Assembly: GCA_012931725.1 (NCBI GenBank)
Contig: CM022945.1
Coordinates: 14,680,087 to 14,744,086 of the forward strand
Source of the DNA: Litsea cubeba
Taxonomy: Eukaryota; Streptophyta; Magnoliopsida; Laurales; Lauraceae
DNA: 64,000 nt
Direction: 5' to 3'
Part shown: one piece after another, positions 1 to 12,086 of the stretch
How positions within the stretch are numbered: the first letter of the stretch is position 1
How the letters are laid out: each line of letters begins with the position of its first letter
Translations under genes and position numbers: made by a program
Notes under the pieces: model-generated
Database searches by the model: none
The model's input: only the letters and a program-made list of their open reading frames with translations
What the model was told of the DNA's origin: nothing

Positions 1-634
1 AGGTCCACTGATGGGTCCCACTACCCCTCACGATGATCAATTCTGCTCCTTTGACAGAGATACAATAATGGATAACTTGCACAGATTTACTATTTAATCT
101 TCTTCTTTCAAACTGAATCATAATAAAAGGCCAGATTATTACTGGAAATCCAAACCATCCTATTCCACCATGAAATCCATTACATCCAACAATCTGAACA
201 TGTCGACCAATTCACTGATAACAATTTCACAAAAACTGGGTTTCTCAAACATCTACAACATGAATTATAATTTATCGAGGAAGATTCACTCACCTCTGAT
301 ACACGATCGTCTCCTTCGAACGCGAACTTGACATTAGCAGCCTTCTTCTCCTTCTCCTAAATTGAAATCCACAATTCTCTCAGTTCTCCAATGAAGATAA
401 CAGGATGGTCGATGGTTCTCTATATATAAAGGAAAGATGGAAATTCCTTATTCCTTTCAAACTTTCTATCTAGAGTTGTCATACAACTCTACTCCTTCTA
501 AATCCATTCACGTGGGATAACTTACCAGTTACAAAAAGTATGGACCCTACTACCATTATAACTTGGGCCAAGCTATAACTAAAATACTACCTGGGCCATA
601 CCAATCCTAGGCCCAAGTAACTCAGGATATTACA
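1..634 (-). mobile_element. LTR-like segment with TATA box and exon-like start (partial)
   Basis: Read on the minus strand, the segment begins at 634 with TGTAATATCC. A TATA box (TTTATATATA) lies at 421-430, followed by a transcribed-looking stretch. An ATG at 334-332 opens 13 codons (MSSSRSKETIVYQ plus two bases) that end in a good donor, GTGAGT, at 293-288. This could be the promoter and leader of an LTR retrotransposon cut by the window edge, or the first exon of a leftward gene. It sits inside the presumed long intron of the TT9 gene, which favours the retroelement reading. No gag or pol coding is visible, so confidence is low. Confidence 0.3.
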
Positions 635-715
635 CATGGGCGACCCAATGGGTGCTGGACCCAATTTGCTTTGGGTTAGGACCAAAAATAGGTTCATTGC
701 TGCCCATTTTCTGTA

Positions 716-1257
716 GGGAAAATTTCAAAAAAGTATAAAACTTTTGGCCTATTTTTTTAAAAAAAAGTACATGAAGATTTGAATATTTCAAAATAGTATA
801 AAAGTTTTCCATATATCTTTCATTTTTCAATCAAGTCCTCTTCATTAAAAGATTTGAAAAATGACCAAAACAACCTTATAAACCATGTATATGCACTGGG
901 GACCAACTTCCAACTTGATTTGGATGCTCATAAGTCATAACCATTTAATGAAGCTAGTTTTCCAGTCATTTGGAATCCATATAAACCCTTCTTATTTAAC
1001 CACCTATGCATAAAGGTAGCTAAAGTGGGCCCCACTAGGTTAGTTTGGTTGGACTTGCTCATTTCTCTTAAATGATCTATAAAAGGGAAAGTTTCAAAAA
1101 AAACATTAGGGCATTTTTGTCATATTTTAAATTTTTTTTTGGAGAGGACTTGGTTGAAAGAAATATTGAAAACTATTATACTCTTTTTGAAATATTCAAA
1201 TCTTCCTGCACTTTTTCGAAAATGAGCCAAAATTATTATATATATTGAGATTTTCTC
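716..1257. mobile_element. Mutator-type MITE with long terminal inverted repeats
   Basis: The left arm (about 716-845) and the right arm (about 1135-1257) are inverted copies of each other over roughly 120-130 bp. The outer ends are GGGAAAATTTC and, reverse-complemented, GAGAAAATCTC. The flanks are TTTTCTGTA (707-715) and TTTTCTGAA (1258-1266), an 8/9 match expected of a 9-bp target duplication. There is no coding capacity. Long arms with a 9-bp duplication fit a non-autonomous Mutator-like element. Confidence 0.7.
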
Positions 1258-2102
1258 TTTTCTGAATCAAGTTTAAGAAAATGACACATCTGCCCCTTGT
1301 AATGTGCTGTTATTTTATTGCAACGCCTATTATGACTGAACTTTGTTATTAGCGGACTGTTTGGGCTTCCTAATCCAACAAAACTCCCCACACATGGGTC
1401 TGAACCCCATGTGCTAGATCAAATGCCTTCATATATGCCGTTGATAGCCCAATTACATAATTTTCATCGTAATCCGCATCACTATGAAAATTAGTCTGGG
1501 CCAGTAGAGATTAGTCTTGCCCAAAGGGCTGGGACACCCTCCGCTATAAAAATAAATAAAATTTCAGGCACATCAGATCATCCTAACCCATTGATCCATG
1601 ACCACAAACTCAATATTTATATACAAGAAGAAAATTGCAGTCAATCCAATGGTCCAGTCCATTCGGATCCGTGACTATCAAGGGGAGTCCTTGTGTGTGT
1701 GGGCCCTTCGGACTGTGATTTAGGTGGGCCCCACTACGTGGTGTGCACTGCAAGATCCATGCACGTGTGCACTGGATCTTTTGTGTGTGTGTGCGGGCCC
1801 CCTCACCTCAGCTCATTCTTGCAAGGCTCACCTGGGGTGGGACTGCCCCCAACCAAAAAATAAAAAATCTACCCACCACCACACACACAAAATAAATAAA
1901 TTCCTATTTACTATGACAACGGCTTGGATGATGATCCTAACCTCTTGATCAACGGCCCACAAGTTTCCATTGTCCAAAATGAGTGCACAGTTAATGAGTG
2001 AAGGCTTTCACTTACCTATTCAGGGATGATGTGGAGCTTTATGCTTGACTTTCTATTTAAAGGATGTTATTATAGTTGATGACGGATATCTTTTTCTTGT
2101 AG
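1258..2102. other. Gene-free stretch, end of a long TT9 intron
   Basis: I see no exon here. Positions 1640-1850 hold a GTGGGCCCCAC-type repeat with GGTCCAGTCCAT, a family that recurs near 20.2, 21.2, 21.7 and 29.9 kb. The 3' splice site (CTTGTAG) of the intron before the first visible TT9 exon closes the stretch at 2102. Confidence 0.5.
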
Positions 2103-5100
2103 GTGCTTGATGCATTGATCAGTCTTCTATGTAGGTCAGACTTATCTGCAGAGACATTGTGGGCTGGTGGCTGGCTTTTACGTCAGCTGCTTCCATACTG
2201 TCAGGAAGAATTTAGCAGTCATCACCTTAAATTACTCAAAGTAAGATGATTCAAGTGTCTTCCTCATGTTACATGTGGATGATAGGATTTCTTCATAGCC
2301 GTGTTTAAGCTGCTTCCAATTGTCAAGCTTAGTGGTACTTGATCCAGATAAATGTACATATGCATCTAGCTACCTTTTGGAGGTGTCAAATATTTCTACT
2401 ATAAAAGAAGAAGTGTAGGAGTGGTTATATTGTGTCTAGGTTTCTGAATCCAAACCCAGTGTGAACTTGGTACCTTCTCTGCATGCAAAAATCTTTATAA
2501 TCTGTAATATGTGCATCTCCTGCACAATGGGATATTGGAACCATGAACTAGTTACTCCTTATGGGCTGGCAATTTATTTTAAGAAATCAGTAGGACTATA
2601 AGAAAGAAAACATTGTAGTGAACACTTGAATGGAGCATATTTGATCCACAAAAGCAATATTGCAACTCTTTTTAAATTGGGGTTTTCTGTTGACTCAGTG
2701 TACCTTATGTGTGTCTGTGGCATGATGCTCTCGATATTCTATCTAGTTTACACTATACTATTAGAATCATTAAGCAGTGATAATGCATGGAATTATTGTA
2801 TGCACCAGATATCACACTGAACCATTTATTTAGTGACCTGGCAACTTAGGTCCAGCACCTTTCCGGGGAAAAGGATGGCAAACTGGACATGCTGGCATAT
2901 GTGCCAGATTGATTTCATCACTTCACTTCATCTGGATGTGGAAGTATTTTGGTGATTACCATAATACTAATAATGTAAAAGTAAACAAGAGAAATATGCT
3001 TTCAATAATAAAATAAGTTTGCTGAATTGCTTTAATTTTTTTCTCCTTTATTGAAACAAAACTACTAATTAAAAAAGCTTAAACTTACCATTTAAAATGA
3101 AGAAAAAAGGGGAAAAAAGCCTTTGATCAGAACTTTCATGTAAGACCATCGTGAAACCTTGACCTTGGCACATGAGAGTGTTGTACTTGTATAGAAACTC
3201 TAACAAGTTTCTAAGTAAGAAAGACTGTAGTGGGTGATATGGACAAAAATGATTACATGGTCTGTTTAGTTGATGAAATTGCCGACTTTTCAATGTTTTG
3301 GTCACAATGCTTTTAATATTAGGGATTGGGGAAGACCACTAAAGATGCATCTAATGTGACCGAAACCACCCTCCAAATTCATGCCCTAATGTTGTTGTTA
3401 CAACGCTTGTGATGTTTCTCAGAAGTCTTTCTTGAGCTTAGATAAGTCATGACTTTGCTTGTAATACCAATACTGATATGGATGAGGCAGTCATCTCCAG
3501 TTTTGTCATCCTCACTTTTTCGCATTCATCAAATTGCTTCTTCTGATCTCTTAATTTCCCCTAAAATATATGCTAACTTTTTTTAATGAAAAATTGATTA
3601 CATATTTTAGAATTAGAAGGAAAAACATTAGTTTTTTAAGCTTAAATAAGTGATGACTTTGCCTGTAATACCAATACTGATATGGATGAGGCAGTCAATT
3701 TCCAGTTCTGTCATACTCACATTTTCCCATTTGTCAAAGTGCCTTTTCTGTGATGACTTTGCCTGTAATACCAATACTGATATGGATGAGGCAGTCAATC
3801 TCCAGTTCTGTCTTACTCACGTTTTCCCATTTGTTAAATTGCCTTTTCTGATCTCCTAATTTCCCCTAAAGGTTACATATTTTAGAAATAGAAGAAAAAA
3901 CACTAGTTGTTTCTCACAAGAGTCCATCCTCAAATTAGCCTTTGTATACTAAAGATGGAGCTGGTTTGAATCTTTCTTGGCTGCAAGAAACATATGAAGA
4001 CAAATACTTTTTCTGGTAAATGCCTTTTAAGAGAATCAAATTTTTGCAGTCTGCAAGAGGGGAGTCACTTTCATGAGAAAAGTATAAGAATCTCTACATC
4101 CAAACTTAGGAGGCATCATCAGCTACATAGCATTTGTCATGTAACATAACATGATGTCTGTATAGTCATTTTCCTGTTTAGTTTGTATCTCACTTTCCTG
4201 TGTCACTTAGCCTTTTGTTTCATTTATTCAATTACTGGCTGGTCTTGTCTTCTTCTATATGTATTTAACTGGTATTAGTAATGCATTTACATTTGCCATC
4301 TCTTCTTTATGTTTTTTTTTTAAAAAAAAACCTAACACGTTACTGTATAAACTATAAAGTGACGCTGTAGCTTCTTGATGCGTAGGATTCACACAGTAAC
4401 TGCACTAATCGCCTTCTTGGAGAAATCCGAGGAAGCTGGTGTGATCTGCTTATAACAGTTCTTGTGGATCAGTGGAAGAAGTGCAAAAAAGGTATTTGTT
4501 TAAACTCTTATGTCTGTGGTTGATTAAAGTATGTTAGTGTTGGGTGGTGTTGACACCAGCTTTAAATTCTTAACTGCAGCTATCGAGGCTTCATCTCCTC
4601 AAAAAGATCCCAAGTGTATGTTGTTTCCATCATTCACGAGTTCTTCAGAAGGTTGGACAAATAATGCAGCTTGGTTTTTGTTTAATTGAAAAGTTGGATT
4701 ATATCTGTAGCTCGATTTTTTATTTAAAAAGTTGAATTTTCCTAATATGCTTCCCCATAGATGAATCTCAGTTTGCTTTCTACTCTCTTTTTTTCCAGGT
4801 CAATCATCTTTTGCTGCCGGCGAACAAATGCATGAGATGGTTAAGGTTTTGTTGGAGCTACTTCCATTATTCTTTGTTGAAAATGATGAAAAAAATGAAA
4901 TTGAATTAATAGGTCTTATTGGTAGCGGGATGATGGGATTTTGAACCTTCTCACTATACGACCGTCATAGGTGCTTTGCATTAGACTGAAGCATGAAAGC
5001 AAATACAATGGGGCCAGCCTCCTAATTCAGCTAACCTTTGATAGAAAGGACCCACCATATATGCACTTAATGTGGCTCGAATGCATTTTCAATTGACCAT

Positions 5101-8100
5101 TGTGCTGACCTCATTCCTACTGGCCCTAAGCTAATTTTGTTGATACATGAACTCAATGCAATCATGGTGTTACAGCATTGCTATCCATTGCTTTTGTGCA
5201 TGAGGTGGGGCCTGCTTATGACAAAGAAGTCAGGCGCAAGCTAGACGCCAAACCCTTCTAAAGCCCGAGTCCCATGCATATCCAACAAAAATAAAGGAAA
5301 TAAGCCTGTGTGTGTTAGAGCTTTTACTCTTGTGCCATACCATTGTTATTTAAATAAAAGCCATTTGGCCCTTTTTTTTTTTATATTGCCCATATATATG
5401 CCTATTCAAAATAGAATATAACAAATAAGAAGAAGAAAGGAACTATAATACCAATTACTTTACCAATAATCCATAAATTAGAAGTGTATCATAAAAACTA
5501 CCTTAGTCATAACGCATAATGGCATTTTGTTTGGCACTGAGTTCCTAGAAATTCTAAAAGCCTTCTTATTGAAGGATTTAAAATAGGAGCAAAGGTGATG
5601 ATCCATAAAGGACCATCAAATAGTCTTCCCTTTGGTAGGAAATGATCACCCAACCATCACTCTAGTAAATGAAATCCTAGGAAAGTGAAGACCCCATCTA
5701 CATCTTCGCCTTGTATCACTCACTCCCCGCCTTTTCAATATCCCATCACTAGAACCTTCTTTACTATGGTTCCTAGGAGTTTAATACAAAGTAGGCAAAC
5801 AGGCCCCAAGTAAAAATCCAAGTGCTTGAGTAAAATCTCAAGAGTTAGAATAGAACTTTCAATGTTTAATGACTGCATCCACTAAATTCTATATCATGTT
5901 CTCCTATGCCATCATACAATTGATTAGCCGTTAGAAATTCATACAATTGATTGTTTAAAAAACCTAAGTTGGAAAAGAAGGATAAAGATGAGAAGTAGAA
6001 GACGATAAAAAGGGAAAGAAGAAAGAAGACGCTAATGACGAAAATAAAAGGCGTAGGTGTTCCCCAAAACTTCCTAGGTGCTCGGGTGCACCTAGGTGTA
6101 AGAGCCTAGGCGAGTAGGCATGCACTTAAATATGGAGCCCCATCTGACCTCCAGGCGAAGTGCGAAAGAGCCTTGCCGCAGCTTTGACTGGGCCGGTTCA
6201 TTATCATTGAGAACTTATCTGCTCTATTTGGCATGATCTTAAATCTTCATATTGGTGAGCAACTTTGTCAACTCTGGACCCGATAATTCAACTCAGCCAA
6301 CGACGCTCGATCAAGTCACAGATACTCAGTCAACTTCATACTAATTGCCAGGAATCAACTTCGAGGTGACTCATACTGGCCTATTTTTTAAATCCCCCCT
6401 CTGTGATTGGCTTTGTGAGGTCCGCTTTTTCTGATCATCACTCTTTTGGGTGACGTTTAGACAATCCCCAATGTAACATGTGACTTTTGACTGCTTCATT
6501 TCAAATCTTTATTGGCTTCCGTCTCTTTTCATCAGTTGTAACACTTCAATTCTTTACGTAGTTGTTGGTTCTATTTTTCTATGTATATGCCCGAGTCATC
6601 TCAAGTTGCATTCCTTTAATTTTCTCTTTTAACCTAACATCTGACTTTTGACTGCTTCGTTTCAAGTCTGTATTTTCTTCCCCCGTCCCTTTCTTCTGGT
6701 CCCTTGTAACACTTCAATACTTTACATAGTTGTTGCTTCTAGTTTTCCTATGTATATGCCCTAGTCATCTCAAATGGCATTCCTTAAAATCTCTTTTGAT
6801 TTCTACCCTTTTTGTTACTCCACACATCCATCTTAGCATGCTCGTCTCCGTCATACGTCTCTAGTTTCTTCAGTATTCAACTTTTAACAGGTCCAACTGT
6901 TGTCCTACGTAAATGCCCTTTTTAATCTAAGTGATTGTTGATGATAGCACACCACTCTACTAGCTTGCCTCTACTTTGCCCTTCCTGCAACTGATCGTTT
7001 ATGTGATAGCATCTCGAGTCTTTCCATCAAATTGTCCATAATCAAGAAAATTATGTAGGGACTTAAAGCATAGCCTTGATGCAGCCAAACTTTGATTGGA
7101 TCTTCTCATTGACATGTTCTGGGCTAAAGCTTGTTTCTTTAAAAAAGTTTACCTTCTGATTGAAACCTAGCCAAGTAGTCCAAAAATTGAAACTGTAATG
7201 CCTTTATACATTTTTTTTAACTCGATTATGTTTTTGGTTGGTACATCATTATATAATGGGATAATCCTCTATATTCATGTCTGTTTTACATGCTTATGAA
7301 GGTTCTGATGGATGCACATATCTTTTAGTTTTTCTCTTTCATTAACTTGTGCCTCTAATATGTTTAGGTATACGTACTTTGTCATCAACTACGAATTTTC
7401 TCTATTGGAGGGACCTTGCCTGAGGAACCCCCTATCTGTTCTCCATTAGATCCCCTTGTAAATCCACGTGCAAAAACTGCTGGCCTGGACTTACTAACTC
7501 CAAAGCCTGGTGTTGAGATAAACCTAGGTAAGTTGTCATCTGTTAGTCCTTTTATTCCTTTAACTGATGGTGTGCAACAATACTGTTGGCAGTGTTGTGC
7601 AGCCGTTACCTACTTGCGAACTTGCCATGGGGCAGACCTGGAATTTTTTTTCCTTGTAGATTAGCCAGGGCCTAAACTTTGGCCTGGATGATAATTTAGG
7701 TTTTCCATTGAGGCACACCTGAGATTGGGTGAAGACCCATTAAGGTTAGGCCCAGCAATTTGAAGCACTACAAACAGATGGGCTTCAGCCAGTGTCAAAC
7801 TTTAGGCAGAAGCAACCAACAGGCCTACATGGCTCTTCACACTCGTCGCCCTTAGAGAAAATGGCATCGACTTATTATTTAACATAAGATGCATTTGGCT
7901 GTTAAAGAAAATGTGTACAGGTTTTGTTACTGACCATGTGTAGCTACTGTCTGCACAGTCAATGCAGTGCCTTGCAGAATTGCATTTGAAAGGGGGAAAG
8001 AGCGGCACTTTTACTTTTTAGCAGTCTCCAGGGAAACATCTGGGTGGGTTCTCCTTGCAGAAGAATCGCCCCTCAGGCAGAACTTTGGAATTGTTCGTGT

Positions 8101-9031
8101 TGTGGCACCCTTGCCTGGTTCAAATGTATGTACAACTTTACAACAGTTATCTTTCAGCTTTACATTTCTGGGGTTTGGTTACTTGAAACTTAATGTGCTT
8201 CATATTTGCTTTCTCAAAAGTGGGGAGTGGGAAATATACAACACTTGGCCTGCAAAGGCGAGTTCGGCTTGGGTTTTCAATTTGTTCAAGCCCATTTTTC
8301 AATTATCCAAACTGTTGACACAAGTTACCCTTCCATGAATGGTTTCTGCACAAAATTTCTCTCATTGGATCATAGTTTTTAAACCTTTCATGTGGACCTT
8401 TGCTTCTCAACAGTTTGACTCTCTGTCCACAGAATGAAGGGTCAGAATTACTTAATTGCTTGATATTTTTTGCATAAGCTATTCACAGGAAGGTTTTGTT
8501 ATTTTATTGGTTTGGATTTCCAACATACGGCTGCACTTGTACGAACTAAAGCCGTGGAGAAACTGCAACATATTTACTGGCTGGGAGCCATTTTATTTCC
8601 TAAAAAAGGTTTCTAATTTTATTTCTCATCTGAATGAAATTAACCAGTTCTGAGGTAAATTGACCGAAAGCAATTGCAGTATCATCTGATAACTTATTTG
8701 TCCACAGCCCAGAATAGATGATAAGCATCTAAAATGGATGCACTTGCGCATCCGTCCATGGAATCTACCATTTGTGGACCGTGCCAAGTCCAACACCTTG
8801 GGAAGATCCAAGCCAAAGGCTTTGGTTGATGGGAGATGGATCCTTGCTTTTAGGGATGAGCGATCCTGCAAGTCAGCCGAGTCTATGATACTCGAGGAAC
8901 TGAATCTACAATGCAGTGAGGTGGAGAAGAGACTAAAGCCTTTGTTTGACCTCGGCAGACCTGTACATACCCAAGACCCTTCGACGCCAGCAAAAGAGGT
9001 TTTATCAGAAACATCAAGTCACCCCTTGTAG
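2103..9031 (+). CDS. TT9: TT9/GFS9-like protein (CLEC16A family), 3' part of gene
   Basis: C-terminal 325 residues of a TRANSPARENT TESTA 9 (GFS9) homologue. The family is known as peripheral Golgi/endomembrane proteins needed for vacuolar trafficking and seed-coat pigmentation; animal CLEC16A is related. Visible exons are 2103-2240, 4386-4491, 4580-4615, 4799-4845, 7368-7527, 7959-8125 and 8708-9031 (stop). All introns are GT-AG, and the phases join into one 978-nt open frame. Recognisable blocks are the ETLWAGGWLLRQLLPY start, the RGSWCDLLITVLVDQWKKC exon and the conserved C-terminal block with GKERHFYFLAVS, GIVRVVAPLPGSN, MHLRIRPWNLPF and LVDGRWILAFRDE. The N-terminal FPL domain is not in the window, so the 5' exons must lie to the left. 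The 2.5-kb intron 4846-7367 carries LINE debris. The 4580-4615 donor was chosen because only it keeps the frame. Family assignment is from recalled motifs. Confidence 0.85.
3446..3880. repeat. Threefold tandem duplication of a ~100-bp unit
   Basis: The unit beginning GATGACTTTGCCTGTAATAC occurs at about 3447, 3651 and 3751. The last two copies are exactly 100 bp apart and nearly identical; the first is more diverged and separated by 204 bp. The whole array lies in the TT9 intron 2241-4385 and gives spurious short reading frames. Confidence 0.75.
6475..6822. repeat. 171-bp tandem duplication
   Basis: Two diverged copies, keyed on TGACTTTTGACTGCTTC at 6481 and 6652, continue through GTAACACTTCAAT and TATGTATATGCCC. 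They lie in the TT9 intron 4846-7367, overlapping the degraded LINE stretch. Confidence 0.65.
6700..7140 (-). mobile_element. Degraded LINE reverse-transcriptase fragment
   Basis: Conceptual minus-strand translation of about 7105-7020 reads WLHQGYALSPYIIFLIMDNL, resembling the LHQGSALSP..F.L.MD stretch of plant L1-type reverse transcriptases. Further left the similarity continues only through stops and frameshifts. It is an old, dead insertion in the TT9 intron. Confidence 0.35.
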
Positions 9032-10118
9032 TCCCAGCTACCACAGATGGAAATGATGCTTTGTGGGTCAAGGAAGAAGATACGTTGTCATCTTGTATTT
9101 TTTGAGTGTGCCCTTTGTATATTATGTGTTCCATAAAGAAGCCTTTAGAGCATAGGGATATAGAGTAGAGCCTCAGCCATTGAGTTTTTTGGTAATTCAA
9201 TGCCATTCTTTTGTATACTAGCTTTATTTCTGTTGCCCTAATTTTGTAACATTAGGCACCATTATTTGACAAGGTCTTGCATAGGGCCACTGAAAAGGGA
9301 GCCTTTGGTTTTGGGTTTCTTTGTCTTCTCTTAATGTACCCACCCCCCCCTTCACCTTTTGCTGTACTAACGTGAACATAAGATTCAAATTTGAGGTCAT
9401 TTTAAATGTGGATAGAAAAGAGAAACTAATAATATGATTTTGGAAATATTGTGAGATTATCATTTCTCCATATGCTTTCATATTATTTAGTTTAAACAAC
9501 ATTTGTGCACCCATATTTGGAAATAGAAGAGGTTCCATTTCTGCAAGTATGCCATTACAGCATTTGTTTTTTTTCCTTTTCAGCTACAATGGGGATTCAA
9601 AATCATGCACCCATGTCTCCAGCCAGCTAAGTTACAGCCTACAAGCGAGGGACCATTACATATTTCATTTTTTTTCATTCTGACATCATATCTATTAATT
9701 TTCCGTGTTTTTTTTTTTTTAAAGAAAAACACATTCTCTAATGGGACTTGGGATTGGATGAGGAATAAAAATGTGTAGAAATCGAGTCTAACAGAACTAC
9801 AGAAGGGCATATTAGTTACATGCGCGCGCACAGCCCAAAAGGACAAGCGCAAAAGGCCCAAAAGACCATGTGTACACAAGATCAGTCATGCACTACTACT
9901 GCAAATCAAATGTACACAAGATTCACGTCTTACAAAATTACAGGGCTGGAACTCCACTACAATCCTACTGACCCCCTGAAGACTGGTGGCTGGGGCCAAG
10001 GTCGAAAGAGACCGAAGCAGTGGCCCTATGTTGAAACAGATTTCACAAGGGAGTGTTGTCCTGTTGTGTGCATTTTATCATGTAGAAGCATCTTAGGGAA
10101 CTATCTACTGAAAACTAT

Positions 10119-11085
10119 GAGTCTTACAAAGTGGTTTACTTTCTTTGACAAAATTAAAATAAAAAAATTTAAATATTTAAAAATAGTATAAAAAATTGAC
10201 CCTAAAAGGATTTGTTTGCTAGAATGCTGTATTTTTATTGCTTGAAATTGTTCAAAAGGTTTAATACAAGCATCCTAAAGACTTCTTAGCAATATCTGCT
10301 AGTAATTTTCTGGCTTAAAAAGTTAATGACAAGTTAGTGACATTTCGGACAAGATTATTGAAAATTAAGATATTCATTAAAACTGAGGCAAAAGCATCAT
10401 AAGAACTTTAGTTAGGTTTTTTTTTTTTTTTTTTATGTAAAAGAATATGAAGAAAGTAAATAATATTTTAAAACAGTAAAAAAATTAGATGTCACTCTTT
10501 CGAGGCCATTCAAGTAAGGCTTGAAAGGGTGGATAGACCAGATCGACAAATTATTTACTATTTTAAATTGGCTTAAAACCTTTATACTAGCTTCTAGGGG
10601 GGTTTTGGTGATGCCCACTAGTGATTTTTGGAGTTTAAAACTGTCACAGTAATAACTTATAAACATCTCTCTAAGTTGTGAGACAAAATCATTTAAAAGT
10701 TGAAATATGCATAAGAATTATGGTAGTTGCATTATGAGCGTTACAATGTGGTTCACTTTCTACAGCAACAGATAAACAAATTATTTAAAATGGTCAAGAA
10801 ATTGACCTTTAAAATATGTATTCTAGAATGCTAAAACTTTACTGTTATGAATTTGTTCACAAGGCTTAAAACAAGCATTCTAATATTTTTTAATGATGTC
10901 CTCAAGGGATATCTTGATTTTAAAAGGTCGAGATAAATCATTGACATCGTTTTATATTAAGTCGATAGGATTATTGAAGAATTAAGATATATATAAAAAA
11001 AAAAAGAGGCAAATGCATCATAAGCATTGTGGTGAAGCCTTTTTCCTGTAAAAGAACAGAAAGAAATTAAAGAAAATTTTACTGT
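10119..11085. repeat. Three diverged copies of a ~300-bp unit
   Basis: Similar blocks recur in the same order: TTACAAAGTGGTTTACTTTC / TTACAATGTGGTTCACTTTC, a TCAAAAGGTTTAATACAAGC-type block, and a GAGGCAAAAGCATCATAAG-type block. Matches begin at about 10119, 10500 (truncated) and 10738. Divergence is high and there is no coding content. Confidence 0.5.
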
Positions 11086-11525
11086 GGCCTGAGACGGGCC
11101 TTCTATTTAAGCTCTCCATGTTTTTCAGAGCTTATGTTTCAAATTGCTTCAATTCTCAAAGTTATATGCTTCTTCATTGGACGTGCCTAGTCGAAAGCTA
11201 CCTGCATGCTAAATTACACCGGCCAAGAGAATCACTTGAAGACTCATTTCCCCATGAAAATCTTTCCAAGTCACTTCTATTAGGACATACAGACTAAGAC
11301 CATATTCCCTGTAGCATGCATTCATGTAATAGCCTGGCCTGCAAATGTGACAGATGATTTGAGAAAATAATCAAAGGAACATCTAAAGAGAAATAGCCAA
11401 CTGATAACCAACTTAGAAAGCTTTAATTTCTATAACTTCAATTTCTGTAAATCCTACATAGAGCAGCCTCTTTTTCTGAGATTTTAATATAGCAGAAAAT
11501 AGAGGAAAAGAAGAACAGAAAGTCC

Positions 11526-11556
11526 ACACGGCCCGGGCTGATTTTTCGGGCCGTGT
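11526..11556. other. GC-rich perfect hairpin, 10-bp stem and 11-nt loop
   Basis: ACACGGCCCG (11526-11535) pairs with CGGGCCGTGT (11547-11556) across an 11-nt loop, in otherwise AT-rich DNA. It lies about 530 bp beyond the MNS stop codon, so it may fall within or just past the MNS 3' UTR. It could also be the end of a transposon. Confidence 0.6.
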
Positions 11557-11990
11557 AGCACGGTTCAAAGAAGAATACAAAGCCATTTAACATATATAAT
11601 TCTAGGGCATGTCCTTCCCATTTTTTTACTACCGTTTGGTGCAGCAACATCAGTTTACATGATGACAAGATGAGTGGAAGTCTATAACTAAGAATGCTCA
11701 AACAAACAGCACTAATCCTTATTTCGACAATAAAATTCCATCAAACCGGTGCACAAGTGCAAACACTGTCCAAGAAGTACTAAAATCTTATTGAAGCCTA
11801 TGACAGATCTCATTCCTTAGAAAAATAAATAGTAAATAATAATCTAGCCTTGCAGGTTCAATCTATATAATACACTGTCATTGCATCCAGAAAACTGAAT
11901 GGCCATAGCTTTGTATTTATCGCGAATAAATAGAAATATATTAGATTAGCTGTTAGTAAAGAGCCTGTTGCGCGAGAGGACATCAGTTTT

Positions 11991-12007
11991 GGGGGGGGGG
12001 GGGGGGG
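11991..12007. repeat. G17 homopolymer
   Basis: Seventeen consecutive G on the plus strand, hence C17 in the likely MNS 3' UTR, 80 bases after the stop codon. Length may be affected by sequencing error. Confidence 0.85.
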
Positions 12008-12086
12008 TACACTAATACTGGTGACATCTTGGTTTATCTGAGTGACACAAAAGTGTTAGAATCAAAATAAAACCAAAATTTCACAA

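Larger units (their letters stand above)
9032..12086. other. Intergenic: TT9 3' UTR side, repeats, MNS 3' UTR side
   Basis: The TT9 stop at 9031 and the MNS stop at 12087 are convergent. The first few hundred bases after 9031 are unique-looking, probably the 3' UTR, with an AATAAA-like CCATAAAGAAG near 9130. From 10.1 to 11.1 kb there are diverged tandem repeats. The hairpin and the G17 tract are listed separately. I see no coding exon. Confidence 0.5.
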
